DNA from: an uncultured Pedobacter sp.
GTDB taxonomy: Bacteria > Bacteroidota > Bacteroidia > Sphingobacteriales > Sphingobacteriaceae
DNA: 64,000 nucleotides
Direction: 5' to 3'
Assembly: GCF_946480185.1 (NCBI RefSeq)
Contig: NZ_CAMLIG010000022.1
Span: 7,666 to 71,665 of the forward strand
Shown here: positions 62,331 to 64,000 of the stretch, piece after piece
Position numbering within the stretch: position 1 is the first letter of the stretch
How the letters are laid out: the number at the start of each line of letters is the position of its first letter
Translations under genes and position numbers: made by a program
The notes under the pieces: model-generated
Seen by the model: only the letters and a program-made list of their open reading frames with translations
Database searches by the model: none
What the model was told of the DNA's origin: nothing

Positions 62331-63531
62331 TATCCACTTCCCCCAAAACAATATCCAAAGAGCCAATAATCGCTACCAAATCTGCAATCATTACATTCTT
62401 AGATATTTCTGGCAGTACCGATAAATTACAGAAACTAGGTCCACGGGATTTAATACGAAAAGGCTTATCAGAACGGCCATCGGCTATAAAGTAAAAACCT
62501 ACTTCGCCTTTTGGGTTTTCTGCCCTGCTGTAAAAATCCTGTGCTTTGGGCGTAATCTTTTTTGGGCAAAATGCCCTTGGGTCAAATTCTTTGGTGCGTT
62601 TATGTTCTTTGGTGAGTTTTTCTACGCACTGCTCAATAATTTTTAAAGATTCCTCAATCTCTACAATCCTAACTTTGTAACGGTTCCAGCAATCGCCAAT
62701 ACTGCCCACTTCGGCTTTTGCATAAGCAACCTCAAAATCCAATTCAGGGTAAACCGAATATTCATCAACCCTGCGTAAATCGTATTTTAAGCCAGAACCA
62801 CGCAACATTGGACCGGAACAACCGTAATTAATTGCCACATCCAAAGGTAAAATACCAACGTTTGCGGTACGCGAAATAAAAATTTGGTTATCGGTCAAAA
62901 GCTCATTTAGCTCCTTCATCTTTGGTTTGAAGTAGTTTACAAACTCTTGGCATCTATCTTCAAAACCTACCGGAACGTCGTAAAACAAACCGCCAACCCA
63001 AATATAATTGTAAAGCATCCTTGCGCCAGAAGCCCATTCCAACATATTCATAATATGTTCACGGTCTCTAAAACACCATAAAAAAGGAGTGAAGGCGCCA
63101 ATATCAATTCCGTAAGTCCCAATGGCAATAAGGTGAGAAGCAATTCGGTTCAACTCGCAAACCAAAACACGGATGTATTCTACCCGTTTCGGAATATCGT
63201 TCTCAATTCCAAGCATTTTTTCAACGCCCATTACGTAAGCGTGGTTGTTGTTCATGGATGCCAAGTAATCCATTCTATCCGTATAGGGGATAATCTGAGC
63301 GTAGTTTAAAGCTTCGCCATGTTTTTCAAAACAGCGGTGTAGGTAACCGATGTGCGGAATCACTTCTTTAACAATTTCACCATCTGTAATCAGCTCCAAA
63401 CGTAAAACGCCGTGAGTACTTGGGTGCTGAGGGCCCAAATTTAAAACCATTTCCTCGGCTGCAACGGCCTTGATCTTATTTTGGTAGGCGATTAAGCCGT
63501 CCTGATATTTATGTGATAAGGTATTTTGCAA
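62326..63531 (-). CDS. nuoD: NADH-quinone oxidoreductase subunit D
   Basis: NuoD (401 residues in this reading) is the 49-kDa quinone-site subunit. [32 protein letters not shown], the [12 protein letters not shown] segment, [14 protein letters not shown] and the C-terminal [13 protein letters not shown] are diagnostic. The frame has no ATG at its front. The likely start is TTG 63531, which lies one codon after the nuoC amber stop in the same frame; the first ATG (63450, residue 28) would cut close to the conserved core. Downstream is a minisatellite and asnS, not nuoE. Confidence 0.93.
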   Translation of the reverse strand: MQNTLSHKYQDGLIAYQNKIKAVAAEEMVLNLGPQHPSTHGVLRLELITDGEIVKEVIPHIGYLHRCFEKHGEALNYAQIIPYTDRMDYLASMNNNHAYVMGVEKMLGIENDIPKRVEYIRVLVCELNRIASHLIAIGTYGIDIGAFTPFLWCFRDREHIMNMLEWASGARMLYNYIWVGGLFYDVPVGFEDRCQEFVNYFKPKMKELNELLTDNQIFISRTANVGILPLDVAINYGCSGPMLRGSGLKYDLRRVDEYSVYPELDFEVAYAKAEVGSIGDCWNRYKVRIVEIEESLKIIEQCVEKLTKEHKRTKEFDPRAFCPKKITPKAQDFYSRAENPKGEVGFYFIADGRSDKPFRIKSRGPSFCNLSVLPEISKNVMIADLVAIIGSLDIVLGEVDR

Positions 63532-63534
63532 AGC

Positions 63535-64000
63535 CTATAAATCAATTTTAATATTATGGTATTGTTCTGCTGTTTTGTAATCTTTCCGTAAGGGAAAACC
63601 GTCCCAGTCATCGGGCAAAAGTATTCTCCGTAAATCGGGATGATTTTCAAAATATATTCCTACCATATCAAAAGCTTCACGCTCATGCCATTCGGCCGCT
63701 TTGTAAACAGAACTTATGCTTTTGAATGTTGGAAGGTTTTCTTCATCTCGATCATTTTCTTGAACCACTTTTAAAACCAGTGTGTGATTTTTAATGATAG
63801 AAGACAGATGATACACCACACCGAATTTCTGTTGCTTAACACCATAATCCACACCGCTTAAGCATGACAAAAAATCAAACCAGGTTTCTGGGTGATCCCT
63901 TAAAAACAGGCAAACGTCAGCAATCAAATCTACTTTGATCATAAGGGCAGGTTGCTTTTGATTGGCTTCCTCGGCAATAATCACTTCTTCGCCAAACTTC
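63535..64000 (-). CDS. nuoC: NADH-quinone oxidoreductase subunit C, 5' end outside window
   Basis: The frame is open to the window edge (KFGEEVIIAEEANQKQ), so the GTG at 63984 is not the real start. YHLSSIIKNHTLVLKV, WHEREAFDMVGIYFENHPDLRRILLPDDWDGFPLRKDY is the 30-kDa subunit signature. It ends IKIDL, amber stop at 63535-63537. NuoD follows in the same frame. NuoC is a peripheral-arm subunit that contacts NuoD and NuoB. Confidence 0.93.
   Translation of the reverse strand, partial: KFGEEVIIAEEANQKQPALMIKVDLIADVCLFLRDHPETWFDFLSCLSGVDYGVKQQKFGVVYHLSSIIKNHTLVLKVVQENDRDEENLPTFKSISSVYKAAEWHEREAFDMVGIYFENHPDLRRILLPDDWDGFPLRKDYKTAEQYHNIKIDL

Noticed and set aside
1..64000. tRNA, rRNA or riboswitch genes
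   Set aside because: No T-loop GGTTCRA motif in a cloverleaf context, no rRNA signature and no riboswitch core were found by eye; a covariance-model scan would be needed to exclude small RNAs.

Overview
The window reads as a chromosomal segment of a Bacteroidota member, most likely Sphingobacteriaceae (Pedobacter-like). Reasons: low GC, almost no Shine-Dalgarno sequences, several TAnnTTTG-type -7 boxes, and a gene set typical of the group: K+-dependent membrane pyrophosphatase, separate nuoC and nuoD, a split KdpD, a plug-domain MG2-like periplasmic protein and an ABC-F protein. It is mostly housekeeping DNA. I see no phage, complete insertion sequence, CRISPR array, rRNA or tRNA.

Layout. 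1-7.6 kb: the start of an aguB-like amidase (cut by the window edge), an APC permease, hppA, mnmA, a lipoprotein and an esterase-like hydrolase. 7.6-17.5 kb: a potassium block on the minus strand. It holds an NtrC/sigma-54-type response regulator, three tiny membrane ORFs including kdpF, kdpA, kdpB, kdpC, a short KdpD (sensor plus USP domains), a separate histidine kinase, and a KirBac-type K+ channel. 17.5-21.4 kb: a plus-strand trp operon (trpD-F-B-A) preceded by a 17-residue leader peptide with three consecutive Trp codons and a terminator, which is a textbook-style attenuator. 21.7-30.7 kb: ABC-F, a DHFR-like reductase, an unknown 450-residue protein in a cassette-like setting, nhaA, a YrdC/Sua5 protein, a small helical protein, YqgE, purE and purK. 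30.7-31.8 kb: nuoB-nuoA, with a MITE just upstream. 32-38 kb: an HI0933-like flavoprotein and a rodA-mrdA-mreD-mreC wall-elongation operon without mreB. 38-50 kb: a CPA2 antiporter with a USP-like tail, small enzymes, the plug/MG2 protein, a fused two-NBD peptide ABC ATPase, an exonuclease, bioD and bioF. 50-60 kb: nnr, a second APC permease, a subtilase, and a mannonate/hexuronate locus (SDR, uxuA, sodium:solute symporter). 59.7-64 kb: a PyrR-like phosphoribosyltransferase, asnS, nuoD and the 3' part of nuoC.

The most rewarding items are the trp attenuator; the Kdp locus wired to a sigma-54 activator and carrying three micro-ORFs; the unknown 450-residue protein with a PD-(D/E)XK-like motif between inverted GTTAGCGGTA repeats; the MITE in the nuoA divergent promoter region; the nuo genes split over two loci 30 kb apart, with nuoC and nuoD in one frame separated by a single amber codon; and several families of intergenic repeats.

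Gene identities rest on motif recognition by eye. No database search was run. Where a non-ATG or upstream start looked wrong I moved the start and say so in the entry.
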